Shown piece after piece: positions 48,575-56,703 of a stretch of 64,000 nt of DNA. The position numbers and the translations under genes are program-made. The first letter of the stretch is position 1, and each line of letters begins with the position of its first letter. This DNA comes from Hyphomicrobium denitrificans ATCC 51888 (lineage in GTDB: Bacteria > Pseudomonadota > Alphaproteobacteria > Rhizobiales > Hyphomicrobiaceae), in contig NC_014313.1 in the NCBI RefSeq assembly GCF_000143145.1, forward strand, positions 248,001-312,000, in the 5' to 3' direction. Under the pieces are notes generated by a model, which worked only from the letters and a program-made list of their open reading frames with translations, made no database searches and was not told the DNA's origin.

Positions 48575-49543
48575 ATGTCCAAAAAGAAAATCCTGATTAC
48601 CTGGCCTCTTCCCGAAGCAGCCATGGAGCGCGCGCGCGCCACTTACGACGTCATCGCGCACGGCGACAAACCGCAGATCACCATCGACGAACTATTGGAG
48701 ACGGCGAAGTCGGTCGACGCGCTGCTGATCACGCTGAACGAGAAGTGCCGCAAGGACGTCATCGACAGGATCCCGGACAACATCAAGTGCATCTCGACGT
48801 ATTCGATCGGCTTCGATCATATTGATCTCGAAGCGTGCAAGGCGCGCGGCATCAAGGTCGGCAACGCCCCGCACGGCGTCACGGTCGCAACGGCTGAAAT
48901 CGCGATGCTGCTTCTGCTCGGCTCGGCGCGTCGCGCGTCCGAAGGCGAGAAAATGATCCGCACGCGGTCGTGGCCGGGCTGGCAGCCGCTGCAGCTCGTC
49001 GGTCAGCGTCTCGACGGCAAGACGCTCGGCATCTACGGCTTCGGCAAGATCGGACAAGCCCTGGCGCAGCGTGCGCGCGGCTTCGACATGAACATTCATT
49101 ACTTCGATATCTACCGCGCGAAGCCCGAGGTCGAAGCGAAGTATAACGCGACGTATCACGACAGCTTGGACAGCCTGCTGAAGGTTTCGCAGTTCTTCTC
49201 GATCAACGCGCCGTCGACGCCCGAAACGCGTTACTTCTTCAACAAGGAAACGATCGAAAAGCTGCCGCAGGGCGCGATCGTCGTGAACACGGCGCGTGGC
49301 GATCTCGTGAAGGACGACGACATGATCGCGGCGCTGAAGTCGGGCCGCCTCGGATATGCCGGTCTCGACGTTTTCGCGGGCGAGCCGAAGATCAACGAAG
49401 GCTATTACGATCTGCCGAACACGTTCCTGTTCCCGCATTTGGGATCGGCCGCGATTGAAGCGCGCAATCAGATGGGCTTCGAAGCGCTCGACAACATCGA
49501 CGCGTTTTTCGCGGGCAAGGACATGCCGTTCAAGCTGGCCTGA
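48575..49543 (+). CDS. hprA: Hydroxypyruvate reductase (glycerate dehydrogenase)
   Basis: This D-2-hydroxyacid dehydrogenase reduces hydroxypyruvate to glycerate in the serine cycle of methylotrophs. The 322-residue protein begins MSKKKILITWPLPEAAMERA, which matches almost exactly my memory of the Hyphomicrobium methylovorum enzyme of known structure, as does KCISTYSIGFDHIDLEACKA. The NAD fold motif is GIYGFGKIGQALAQRA. Catalytic residues are Arg in VNTARGDLV, Glu in VFAGEPKIN and His in FPHLGSAA. An ATG seven codons upstream is less likely. sgaA, which makes its substrate, lies 2.3 kb downstream on the same strand. Confidence 0.95.
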   Translation: MSKKKILITWPLPEAAMERARATYDVIAHGDKPQITIDELLETAKSVDALLITLNEKCRKDVIDRIPDNIKCISTYSIGFDHIDLEACKARGIKVGNAPHGVTVATAEIAMLLLLGSARRASEGEKMIRTRSWPGWQPLQLVGQRLDGKTLGIYGFGKIGQALAQRARGFDMNIHYFDIYRAKPEVEAKYNATYHDSLDSLLKVSQFFSINAPSTPETRYFFNKETIEKLPQGAIVVNTARGDLVKDDDMIAALKSGRLGYAGLDVFAGEPKINEGYYDLPNTFLFPHLGSAAIEARNQMGFEALDNIDAFFAGKDMPFKLA

Positions 49544-49566
49544 TCGTTTCGCATTCGAGCTTCTGC

Positions 49567-49599
49567 AATGGCCGGGCATGTCCCGGCCATTGTCGTTTT
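49567..49599 (+). terminator. Terminator-like stem-loop after hprA
   Basis: AATGGCCGGG (49567-49576) pairs perfectly with CCCGGCCATT (49582-49591) across CATGT, followed by GTCGTTTT. It lies 23 bases after the hprA stop. Most of it recurs at the start of the second tandem-repeat unit. Confidence 0.6.
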
Positions 49600-49872
49600 A
49601 GGCTTTGAGAGGGTCGCCTTGCCGCCCTGGATGGCCGCCTCGTGGGGCGGCCATGACGTGGGGGTAGATTATTAGGGTACTTCAATGACAGCACACCCCC
49701 CAACTCCCTGGCCGGGCATGTCCCGGCCATTGTCGTTTTAGGTTTTGAGAGGGTCGCCTTGCTGCCCTGGATGGCCGCCTCGCGGGCGGCCATGACGTGG
49801 GGGTAGATTATTAGGGTACTTCAATGACAGCACACCCCCCAACTCCTTGGCCGGGCTTGACCCGGCCATCCA
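49570..49872. repeat. Two-copy 140-bp tandem repeat with internal palindromes
   Basis: Unit 1 (49570-49709, 140 bp) and unit 2 (49710-49848, 139 bp) differ at only about four bases plus one deletion. A third unit begins at 49849 but diverges after about 24 bp. Each full unit opens with the hairpin GGCCGGG-CATGT-CCCGGCC and contains a second palindrome, ATGGCCGCC with GGCGGCCAT, followed by CATGACGTGGGGGTAGATTA. The 366-bp gap between hprA and the GIY-YIG gene is filled almost entirely by this repeat, and I see no gene in it. Confidence 0.9.
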
Positions 49873-49909
49873 GGAGAGGGAGTCGCTGTCAGTTGAGGGA
49901 TCGAAATTT

Positions 49910-50200
49910 TCAGACAATTTCGTCCACGAGGTCTTTCCATTGCGGATTGGCTTTCTCGATCAATGCCAGCTTCCATCGGCGCGGCCAGCGCTTGAGGCTC
50001 GTTTCTCGTTGAATGGCTAGAGAAACGGAGTCGAAGGCTTCGTAGTACACAATCGATTTCAAGCCGTATCTCGATGTAAAGCCTTTAACGAGACCCTCCC
50101 GATGCTCGTATACCCTGCGGGCCAGATCGTTCGTTACGCCGATGTAGATCGTTCCGTTGCGCTTGTTCGCCATGATGTAGATGTAGAACCGTCGCTCCAT
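49910..50200 (-). CDS. GIY-YIG domain protein
   Basis: The 96-residue protein is a single GIY-YIG nuclease domain of the YhbQ/UPF0213-like type: RRFYIYIMANKRNGTIYIGV carries the two signature halves (FYIYIM for GIY and IYIG for YIG), then NDLARRVYEHREGL with the catalytic arginine, and YYEAFDSVSLAIQRETSLKR with the glutamate. Such stand-alone proteins are common, and their DNA role is unclear. By eye it is AT-richer than its neighbours and sits beside a tandem repeat, consistent with recent arrival. It lies between hprA and the amidase gene. Confidence 0.88.
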   Translation of the reverse strand: MERRFYIYIMANKRNGTIYIGVTNDLARRVYEHREGLVKGFTSRYGLKSIVYYEAFDSVSLAIQRETSLKRWPRRWKLALIEKANPQWKDLVDEIV

Positions 50201-50244
50201 CTACTTACTGTCCTTGGCAACTGCGCGAAGCAAATTCTGGATCG

Positions 50245-51585
50245 CTAGGCCGTACGCTGCTGACGCATCATCCAGTCGGCGACGCGGAGGAGATGGGCGT
50301 CGTTGCCGCGAGCGCCGACGAGTTGAACGCCGACGGGTAGGCCGTCGATTTCGAGCAGCGGCAGCGAGATGCACGGCATGCCCAGGTACGTCCATAGGGC
50401 ATTGAACATCGGGCTGCCGGTGCCGCTCAAGCCGACGAGCGCGGGACCGGTTGCGGCGGGTGTCAGGATCGCATCGTAATCGGCGATCACCGGCTTCAGG
50501 ATTTCGTACAGGCTGTCCTGGTCGGCGCGGGCGGCGGCGTAATCGGCGGACGAGAACGTGCGGCCCTCGGCGATGATTTCTTTCAGTTTGCCGGACATCC
50601 GATCCGGATTGGCGTCGGCGATCGGGCCGTAGTTGCGCGCGATGTCGTAGAACTGCACGATCTGCGGCAGGCGAAGAATGCCTTCGAACTCTGGCGGCAG
50701 AATCGTTTCGACGATCTCGGCGCGCGCTCCGAAGCTGCCGGCAAAGTCTTCGAACGCGGCGCGCGTTGCGGGCTCGGCCTGTGGCCATGCGGGCGTTTTG
50801 ATGAAGGCGAATCTCGGAACGCGCGGGCCGGGTTCGGCGAGGGCGGCAACGAGCGACGGTTTCTCGCCGGCCTGCATGTCGGTGTCGGCCGCATCGAACG
50901 CGCTCATGGCGTCGAACAGAAGCGCGATGTCTTCGATCGAGCGTGCGTAGCCGCCGATCGTATCGAGTGGCGCCGATTGCGCGAGCACGCCCGTGCGCGA
51001 GGTGTATCCGAACGTCGGTTTGAAGCCGATCACACCGCAATAGGATGCCGGGCGGATCGTCGAGCCAGCGGTCTGCGTTCCGAGCGCGAGCGGCACTTGG
51101 CCATCGGCGACGGCAGCAGCGGATCCCGATGACGATCCGCCGGGGGTTCGTTCCGGATCGTGTGGGTTACGTGTTTTGCCCGGCCCGAAGAAGGCAAGCT
51201 CGGTCGTGACCGTTTTGCCGAGAATGATTGCGCCCGCCGCTTTCAGCTGCATCACGAGGACAGCATCCGTATCGGGCTGACGTCCGGCAAAGACTTCGGA
51301 GCCGTACTCGGTCGGAAAGTCCTTGGTGTCGATGACATCCTTGATGCCGACGGGAATGCCGGACAACGGCGGCAGAGATGCACCAGTGGCGCGCAGCTTG
51401 TCGCTCGCTCGCGCGGCTTCGAGCGCCCGCTGAGCATTGACCGTCGTCCATGCGCCGACCGCCGCGTCGCGGTCCGATATTCGCGCAAGGCAAGACGAAA
51501 CAAGCGCTTCGGAGGTCAGCTGACCTGAATCGAGCAGCCGTTTCGCTTCGCTCGCCGTACGGGCTGCAAAAAGTGTATGGTTCAT
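50245..51585 (-). CDS. Amidase signature family protein
   Basis: The 446-residue protein has the Ser-cisSer-Lys hydrolase core: the lysine in LSGIPVGIKDVIDTKDFPTE and the signature GGSSSGSAAAVADGQVPLAL, then GTQTAGSTIRPASYCGVIGF. C-terminal NALWTYLGMPCISLPLLEID is typical. The substrate (an amide such as indoleacetamide, or another) cannot be told. It could be mistaken for GatA, but no gatB/gatC are adjacent and the rest resembles general amidases. A GTG two codons upstream is an alternative start; GGGGGAAG precedes both. Confidence 0.9.
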   Translation of the reverse strand: MNHTLFAARTASEAKRLLDSGQLTSEALVSSCLARISDRDAAVGAWTTVNAQRALEAARASDKLRATGASLPPLSGIPVGIKDVIDTKDFPTEYGSEVFAGRQPDTDAVLVMQLKAAGAIILGKTVTTELAFFGPGKTRNPHDPERTPGGSSSGSAAAVADGQVPLALGTQTAGSTIRPASYCGVIGFKPTFGYTSRTGVLAQSAPLDTIGGYARSIEDIALLFDAMSAFDAADTDMQAGEKPSLVAALAEPGPRVPRFAFIKTPAWPQAEPATRAAFEDFAGSFGARAEIVETILPPEFEGILRLPQIVQFYDIARNYGPIADANPDRMSGKLKEIIAEGRTFSSADYAAARADQDSLYEILKPVIADYDAILTPAATGPALVGLSGTGSPMFNALWTYLGMPCISLPLLEIDGLPVGVQLVGARGNDAHLLRVADWMMRQQRTA

Positions 51586-51830
51586 GTGCACCGCTTCCCC
51601 ACAAACCGGTCGACGCCAGGTCGCCGTTTGATGCGCCAGGGCTCGAAAAGTTGCAAGGTAGCGGCCGGCTTCCTGCCTTGTGCGTGGGAGGAAGCGATTT
51701 TTCTCGGGTTATAGCCAGCCGAGACAAAACGCGCCGTGCCAGGGGCCAGTTGGGCATTTCTGCCAATTGTATCCGGCGGACGGGCGTACTAGGACACCCA
51801 GCAGCGCATTCCCACTTTTTGAGGACGACA

Positions 51831-53033
51831 ATGACGAGAGAGCCTCGCAGCCCCGGCAGACATTTCTTGCAGATTCCAGGGCCGACGCCTGTTCCGGAAC
51901 GGGTTTTGGCGGCCATGTCGCGTCAGATGCTCGATCATCGCGGTCTCGAGTTTCAGCAGCTCGGCCGCCGTGTGCTCTCGGGCATCAAAAGCCTTTTCAA
52001 GACGCAGAGCCACGTCATCATCTATCCGTCGTCCGGCACCGGCGCGTGGGAAGCCGCGCTGACCAATACGCTGTCGCCCGGCGACAAGGTGTTGATGTGC
52101 GAGACGGGTCAGTTCGCCGTGCTGTGGGCAGCGATGGCTGCGCGGCTCGGACTCGAAACGGAAGTCATTCCTACCGACTGGCGCATCGGCGCCGACGCGA
52201 ACCTGATCGAAAAGGCGCTCAAGGCCGACAAGGGTCACAAGATCAAGGCCGTCTGCGTCGTGCATAACGAAACGTCGACGGGCTGTCTGACGCGGGTCGA
52301 TGAAGTGCGCAAGGCGCTCGACGCCCTGCAGCATCCCGCGCTGCTGATGACGGACAGCATCTCCGGTCTCGTGTGCGCCGATCTGCGGCACGACGAATGG
52401 GGCATCGACGTTACGGTTTCGGGTTCGCAGAAGGGCATGATGCTGCCGCCGGGCCTGTCGTTCACCGCCATCAGCGCCAAGGCGCTCGAGGCGTCGAAAA
52501 AGGCCGGGCTTCGCACCTCGTATTTCTCGTGGAGCGATATGCTGGCGAACAATTCGAACGGCTTCTTCCCGTACACTCCGGCGACCGGCCTGCTCTATGG
52601 CCTCGCCGAAGCGATCGACATGATCCACGAGGAAGGCCTCGAGAACGTGTTCGTACGGCACGAGCGTCTTGCGGAAGCGACGCGCCGGGCGGTTGCCGCC
52701 TGGGGCTTCGAAACGCAGTGCCGCGAGGCCAAGTATTATTCGCCTGCGGTGACCACCGTGATCATGCCGGACGGGCATAATGCCGACGCCTACCGCAAGA
52801 TCGTGCTCGACAATTTCAACATGTCGCTCGGCACCGGGCTCAACAGGCTCGCGGGCAAAGCGTTCCGCATCGGTCATCTCGGCGACACCAACGAGCTGAC
52901 GGTTCTCGGCGCGTTGACGGGCGTCGAAATGGGCTTCGAGCTGGCGGGCGTGCCCTACAAGAAGGGCGGCGTTCAGGCGGCGATGAGCTACATCGCGGAG
53001 ACGGCCGAGCAGGCCAAGGCCGTCGCGGCCTGA
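51831..53033 (+). CDS. sgaA: Serine--glyoxylate aminotransferase
   Basis: SgaA transfers the amino group of serine to glyoxylate, giving hydroxypyruvate and glycine, the key transamination of the serine cycle. The 400-residue PLP enzyme (class V aminotransferase fold) shows GRHFLQIPGPTPVPERVLAA, YPSSGTGAWEAALTNTLSPG, HNETSTGCLTRVDEVRKALD, LLMTDSISGLVCADLRHDEW, and the PLP lysine at residue 201 in SGSQKGMM. It resembles the Hyphomicrobium methylovorum enzyme as I remember it. GAGGACG precedes the ATG. An open frame extends 127 codons upstream without support. Confidence 0.95.
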   Translation: MTREPRSPGRHFLQIPGPTPVPERVLAAMSRQMLDHRGLEFQQLGRRVLSGIKSLFKTQSHVIIYPSSGTGAWEAALTNTLSPGDKVLMCETGQFAVLWAAMAARLGLETEVIPTDWRIGADANLIEKALKADKGHKIKAVCVVHNETSTGCLTRVDEVRKALDALQHPALLMTDSISGLVCADLRHDEWGIDVTVSGSQKGMMLPPGLSFTAISAKALEASKKAGLRTSYFSWSDMLANNSNGFFPYTPATGLLYGLAEAIDMIHEEGLENVFVRHERLAEATRRAVAAWGFETQCREAKYYSPAVTTVIMPDGHNADAYRKIVLDNFNMSLGTGLNRLAGKAFRIGHLGDTNELTVLGALTGVEMGFELAGVPYKKGGVQAAMSYIAETAEQAKAVAA

Positions 53034-53073
53034 CACTGCTCTTCTACATTGTGCCGGTGCGCTGGGGACGTGA

Positions 53074-53400
53074 TTACGCCCCAGCGAGGCTGGCGAGTTT
53101 TCCGGTCTTTTCGGCGATCAGATAATAGAACGTGACGCGGCTCTTGCGCGTCTCGGCTTTCATCGTCGTGCAAACGTCGGCGATGACCTTGTCGAGCTTG
53201 GCGTCGTCGTCCGTCAGGCCGAGCTTCTTCTTCAGCCAGCTTTCGCGCACTGTTGCGAGTTCGTCCTTGCTCGAGCACGAGACGAGTGATGCATCCGCGC
53301 TTCTCAGGGCGATGCCAAGGTGCTTGACGATCGCCGCAACGACTTTGTCGTCGACGTTCGGCTGATAGCGCTTGATGTCATCGGCATAATTGACGCTCAT
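53074..53400 (-). CDS. DUF2853 family protein
   Basis: The 108-residue soluble protein reads SVNYADDIKRYQPNVDDKVV, then RESWLKKKLGLTDDDAKLDK and VCTTMKAETRKSRVTFYYLI, the DUF2853 pattern. The family is small, helical and of unknown function. It converges on sgaA with about 40 bp between the stops, where a stem CGCTGGGG/CCCCAGCG (53060-53086) overlaps its last codons. Confidence 0.85.
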   Translation of the reverse strand: MSVNYADDIKRYQPNVDDKVVAAIVKHLGIALRSADASLVSCSSKDELATVRESWLKKKLGLTDDDAKLDKVIADVCTTMKAETRKSRVTFYYLIAEKTGKLASLAGA

Positions 53401-53516
53401 ATCGACCTTCCTTCTGACTGTTCCACCAGGGGTGCGACAGTTCAGTCAAATAGAGGAAAGATCGTGCGATCTCAAGCGCATCGCAGCGAATGGCGGGATG
53501 CGCAGCCGGTGCAAGC

Positions 53517-53906
53517 TCAAGGCGCAGAGGCGATCAGATACTTGATCGAATGAAAGAAGTTCTCAGGCCCCATGTATCCTGAGATCCGGCCGACTTCATG
53601 CTGCGACTTCACAATCACGAATGTCGGGACGACATCGACGGTCGATTTCAGATCGAGGCGAGCGGTTTCGATGTCGTTGACATCGAGGAAGCGTACCGGC
53701 GCGTCCTTGCCTTGCTTGGAGGCTTCGTAGGCCGGGAGCACGTCGCGTCTGAAGAGCCTGCAGTAAATGCAGCCATCGGCTTCGACGACGACCAATTCGA
53801 AATCGACGTTCGAGGGCGTGCTGGTGATGTCGAGGTCGGCGCGCGATGCTCCGAGGGGCAAACTCATCAGGAGCGCAAAGAAAAAGCCAACGAGTAATCT
53901 GCGCAT
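53517..53906 (-). CDS. Periplasmic thioredoxin-fold protein
   Basis: The 129-residue precursor has a signal peptide (RRLLVGFFFALLMSLPLGAS, with cleavage near ASRA). A thioredoxin-like domain carries the redox motif CIYC (Cys46, Cys49) in VVEADGCIYCRLF. The cis-proline loop reads VDVVPTFVIVKSQHEVGRIS, and the end GYMGPENFFHSIKYLI is typical of SoxW-like thioredoxins. It is probably a periplasmic thiol-disulfide reductant; the partner is unknown. No cytochrome or sox genes are adjacent. Confidence 0.85.
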   Translation of the reverse strand: MRRLLVGFFFALLMSLPLGASRADLDITSTPSNVDFELVVVEADGCIYCRLFRRDVLPAYEASKQGKDAPVRFLDVNDIETARLDLKSTVDVVPTFVIVKSQHEVGRISGYMGPENFFHSIKYLIASAP

Positions 53907-54078
53907 GGCGTAATCCGATTGTACGAACCGCGATGCTTCAAATTTAAATCTAATCGGGCCGGGCGGCGGCGAAAATTAAAGAGCTAGTTAATCGCTGTCT
54001 CAAAATGAAACGGCAGCGATTTTCGCGGTCCAGCCATAGAGGAATAAGCGCGTTCTGGCACGCTGGTTTCCTCAGCAA

Positions 54079-54738
54079 CTATGATTTCTTGCAGCTGAGC
54101 GCCACGGTTTTGTAGGAGCCAAATCCGATTGCGGCTCCGCCGAACTGCTGTGCGATCGCGTCGCCGAGCTTTTGCGATTGTGCATCGACCTTTTCGGCCT
54201 CGGGGTCGATCATCGTCGCGCTGCATCCTGCCGGAGCGGCCGCGAGCTTCACCGCATCGGTCGCTTCCGGCTCGAAGGCGATGAAATAGGACGGATCGAA
54301 CACGGCGATCGTCAGACCCTGCGCATCGGAGAACACGGGCTTCACGAGCGACAGGTGGAAATGAAGCTTCAAAACCTTGTTCGTGTATTCGAGCCGCGCA
54401 TTCTCGGGTGGTGAAAACTGCAGCGTCTCGCTGCCGAGCTTTGCGACGGTGAAGTAGTTGAAGTCCTTGAGGCCATCCATGTTGACCTTCAACAGCGGCT
54501 CAAGCTCGGCCTGATCGTATTTGCCGTCGTTGTTGGTATCGAGACCTTCGAGCGCCATGACCGAGTAAGCGTCGTCGAACGACCAGATATGGTCGACGCC
54601 GGTGACCATGCCCTTATCGTAGTTGATGGTCATCTCGTAAGTGATCCACATATGCGGATGGGACCACGCCGCCGCCGGCAGTATCAGCCAGGCTGCGAGA
54701 GCGAAGAGCACGCCGATCCGTTTATTGCTTAAAATCAC
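54079..54738 (-). CDS. DUF1007 family periplasmic protein
   Basis: From a GTG at 54738 with GAGG seven bases upstream, the 219-residue precursor has a signal peptide (IGVLFALAAWLILPAAAWS) and a mature start HPHMWITYEM, the histidine-rich N-terminus typical of DUF1007. Residues 67-78, DTNNDGKYDQAE, form an EF-hand-like loop also typical of the family. DUF1007 proteins usually accompany nickel, cobalt or zinc transport genes. Here the divergent neighbour is a znuA-like gene, so zinc handling is likely. The longer open frame starting at 54834 uses a TTG and lacks support. Confidence 0.85.
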   Translation of the reverse strand: MILSNKRIGVLFALAAWLILPAAAWSHPHMWITYEMTINYDKGMVTGVDHIWSFDDAYSVMALEGLDTNNDGKYDQAELEPLLKVNMDGLKDFNYFTVAKLGSETLQFSPPENARLEYTNKVLKLHFHLSLVKPVFSDAQGLTIAVFDPSYFIAFEPEATDAVKLAAAPAGCSATMIDPEAEKVDAQSQKLGDAIAQQFGGAAIGFGSYKTVALSCKKS

Positions 54739-54928
54739 TCGTCGACCTCTATCCTTGCCCCAACGCGACGACGCTTCGGTGTCGCCCTTTACCGTCGCAT
54801 TGCGAACGTGGCGACAATGCGACACCAGGATCAATCCGCAGCCTATGGTGCTGACGCGGTTTGAGCTTGTGAGCGTTTCGTTCGTCTTGTTATATTATAC
54901 GATGTTTATAGCATTCGACAGGGTTTCG
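54739..54928. promoter_or_regulatory. Divergent promoter region between DUF1007 and znuA
   Basis: The 190-bp region holds a perfect inverted repeat GTCGCATTG (54794-54802) / CAATGCGAC (54815-54823) with a 12-base spacer. An AT-rich site, GTTATATTATAC (54889-54900), resembles alphaproteobacterial Zur boxes, though one base short of a clean palindrome; it lies 28 bp before the znuA start. A shared zinc-responsive promoter is the inference. Confidence 0.4.
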
Positions 54929-55909
54929 ATGGCAAAATTCAGTCCGGCGCGCGTTGGTGCCGGCATCATGCTGCTGGCCGCCATCTTTTCCGGCGCCGGA
55001 GCGGCCGCGGAGACGCCGAAGGTCGTCGTGACCATCAAACCGATCCATGCGCTCGTCAGCGAGGTCATGGCGGGCGTCGGCGTGCCGGTGCTGCTCGTTG
55101 ACGGCGCGGCGTCGCCGCACACGTTTACGCTCAGACCCTCGACGGCGCGCGCGATCAACGATGCCGATATCTTCATCCGCACGTCGGATGCGCTGGAGCC
55201 CTTTACGCACAAGATCGTGCAAACCCTGCCTCCGAGCGTCAACGTGGTGACGCTCGCGGACGCGCCCGGCATTGCGCTGCTCGACCAACGGCGCGGCGGA
55301 ACGTTCGAGCCGCACGTCCATGTGCACGCGATCGACGAAGAGCATGCGGACATCAAAGCGCATGACGGTCACGATGACGAGGAGGGCGGCAAGGACGGGC
55401 ATATCTGGCTCGACCCGCGCAACGCCAAGGCGATCGTGGCGAGCGTGACGCAGGCGCTTTCGGCGCGCTATCCGGAGCATGCCAGCACGCTCACCGCCAA
55501 TGCAGCGGCGCTCGATCGGCGTCTCGATGCGTTGAACCAGGACATCGCGACGGAGCTTAGTCGAGTTCGGGATAAACCCTTCATCGTGTTTCATGATGCG
55601 ACGCAGTACTTCGAGCATCGCTACGGACTGAACGCCGTCGGATCGATCACAGTCAGCCCGGACATTCCGCCGAGCGCGCGGCGTCTGACGGAAGTTCGGC
55701 GCAAGATCGTCTCGCTCGGCGCCGTCTGCGTGTTCAGCGAGCCGGACTTCCAGCCGAAGCTCATCAGCGCCGTTACTGAAGCAACGAAGGCCCGTTCGGG
55801 AACGCTCGACGCCGAAGGGCTGACGCTGACGCCTGGACCGGATCTCTATTTCGATCTGATGCACGGGCTGGCGCGCAATATCGCGCGCTGTCTCGATGCG
55901 GAAAGCTGA
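54929..55909 (+). CDS. znuA: Zinc ABC transporter substrate-binding protein, ZnuA-like
   Basis: The 326-residue periplasmic protein has a signal peptide (ARVGAGIMLLAAIFSGAGAA, cleaved near AAAE). The cluster A-I fold begins KVVVTIKPIHALVSEVMAGV, with the first metal histidine in GAASPHTFTLRPSTARAI. A histidine/acid-rich loop (EPHVHVHAIDEEHADIKAHD, then DDEEGGKDGHIWLD) is the hallmark of ZnuA, followed by the third ligand region PFIVFHDATQYFEHRYGL. AGGG precedes the ATG; upstream in-frame starts lack this. No znuB or znuC lies in the window, so the permease and ATPase must be elsewhere. Confidence 0.9.
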   Translation: MAKFSPARVGAGIMLLAAIFSGAGAAAETPKVVVTIKPIHALVSEVMAGVGVPVLLVDGAASPHTFTLRPSTARAINDADIFIRTSDALEPFTHKIVQTLPPSVNVVTLADAPGIALLDQRRGGTFEPHVHVHAIDEEHADIKAHDGHDDEEGGKDGHIWLDPRNAKAIVASVTQALSARYPEHASTLTANAAALDRRLDALNQDIATELSRVRDKPFIVFHDATQYFEHRYGLNAVGSITVSPDIPPSARRLTEVRRKIVSLGAVCVFSEPDFQPKLISAVTEATKARSGTLDAEGLTLTPGPDLYFDLMHGLARNIARCLDAES

Positions 55910-55974
55910 AGGGTCCTGGCGTCGTGACGCGATGCCGCTCGTGAAGGCGATCGATCGCAGCGTCGCGCTAGAAT

Positions 55975-56679
55975 TTAGACGGGAGCGTCGGCCTCGCGGC
56001 CGTCGAACACGTAACCCGCGCCGCGAACCGTGCGGATCGGATCACTTTCGTTGCCGCGGATCAGCGATTTTCTCAAACGTCCGATGTGGACGTCGACCGT
56101 GCGCTCATCGACTTCGGACGACTGACCCCAGACGCGGTCGAGAAGCTGATTTCGCGAGAGCACACGGCGCGGGCTCTCCATGAAAACTTCGAGCATCCGG
56201 TATTCGGTGGGTCCGAGGCGAACTTCGCGTGCGCCGCGCGTGACCTTGTGGGCGCCGCGATCCATGACGATTTCGCCGGAGACGAGGATGTCGCTCATGC
56301 GCTCGGGAGCGGCACGGCGCAGGAGCGCCTTGATCCGTGCCATCAGCTCCTGAACGGAGAAAGGCTTGGTGACATAGTCGTCGGCGCCGGTCGTCAGTCC
56401 GCGCACGCGATCGGCTTCCTCGCCGCGCGCCGTCAGCAGGATGATCGGCAGGTTCTGCGTCTCGGTGCGATTGCGAAGTCTCCGGCATAACTCGATGCCG
56501 GAGATTTTCGGAATCATCCAATCGAGAATCGCAAGGTCGTAGCTCTGTTCCGCCAAGAGCAGTTCGGCTTCCTCGCCGTCGGCCGCGTGCACGACGTCGT
56601 AGCCTTCGGACTGGAGATTGTACTTCAGAAGCTCAACGAGCGGTGCTTCGTCTTCGACGACGATGATCTTGGCGGCCAT
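55975..56679 (-). CDS. phoB: Phosphate regulon response regulator PhoB
   Basis: PhoB (234 residues) activates the phosphate-starvation regulon when phosphorylated by PhoR. Receiver domain: acidic pocket VVEDEAPLVELL, phospho-acceptor Asp53 in YDLAILDWMIPKISGIELCR, and the lysine in DYVTKPFSVQEL. The C-terminal winged-helix domain shows VRLGPTEYRMLEVFMESPRR and VDVHIGRLRKSLIRGNESDP. It is the last gene of the pst-phoU-phoB unit, 24 bp after phoU. Confidence 0.96.
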   Translation of the reverse strand: MAAKIIVVEDEAPLVELLKYNLQSEGYDVVHAADGEEAELLLAEQSYDLAILDWMIPKISGIELCRRLRNRTETQNLPIILLTARGEEADRVRGLTTGADDYVTKPFSVQELMARIKALLRRAAPERMSDILVSGEIVMDRGAHKVTRGAREVRLGPTEYRMLEVFMESPRRVLSRNQLLDRVWGQSSEVDERTVDVHIGRLRKSLIRGNESDPIRTVRGAGYVFDGREADAPV

Positions 56680-56703
56680 GATATTACGCCTTGGGTCCTT
56701 CGA

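Noticed and set aside
50201..51040. 279-codon arginine-rich minus-strand frame inside the amidase gene
   Set aside because: Out-of-frame shadow of the amidase, whose catalytic motifs are intact.
53060..53086. Stem CGCTGGGG/CCCCAGCG after sgaA as a terminator
   Set aside because: Loop of 11 bases, no T-run, and it overlaps the end of the convergent DUF2853 gene; too weak to call.
54739..54834. Upstream extension of the DUF1007 gene to a TTG at 54834
   Set aside because: The GTG at 54738 has a good ribosome site and is followed directly by the signal peptide; the extension is not hydrophobic or conserved-looking.
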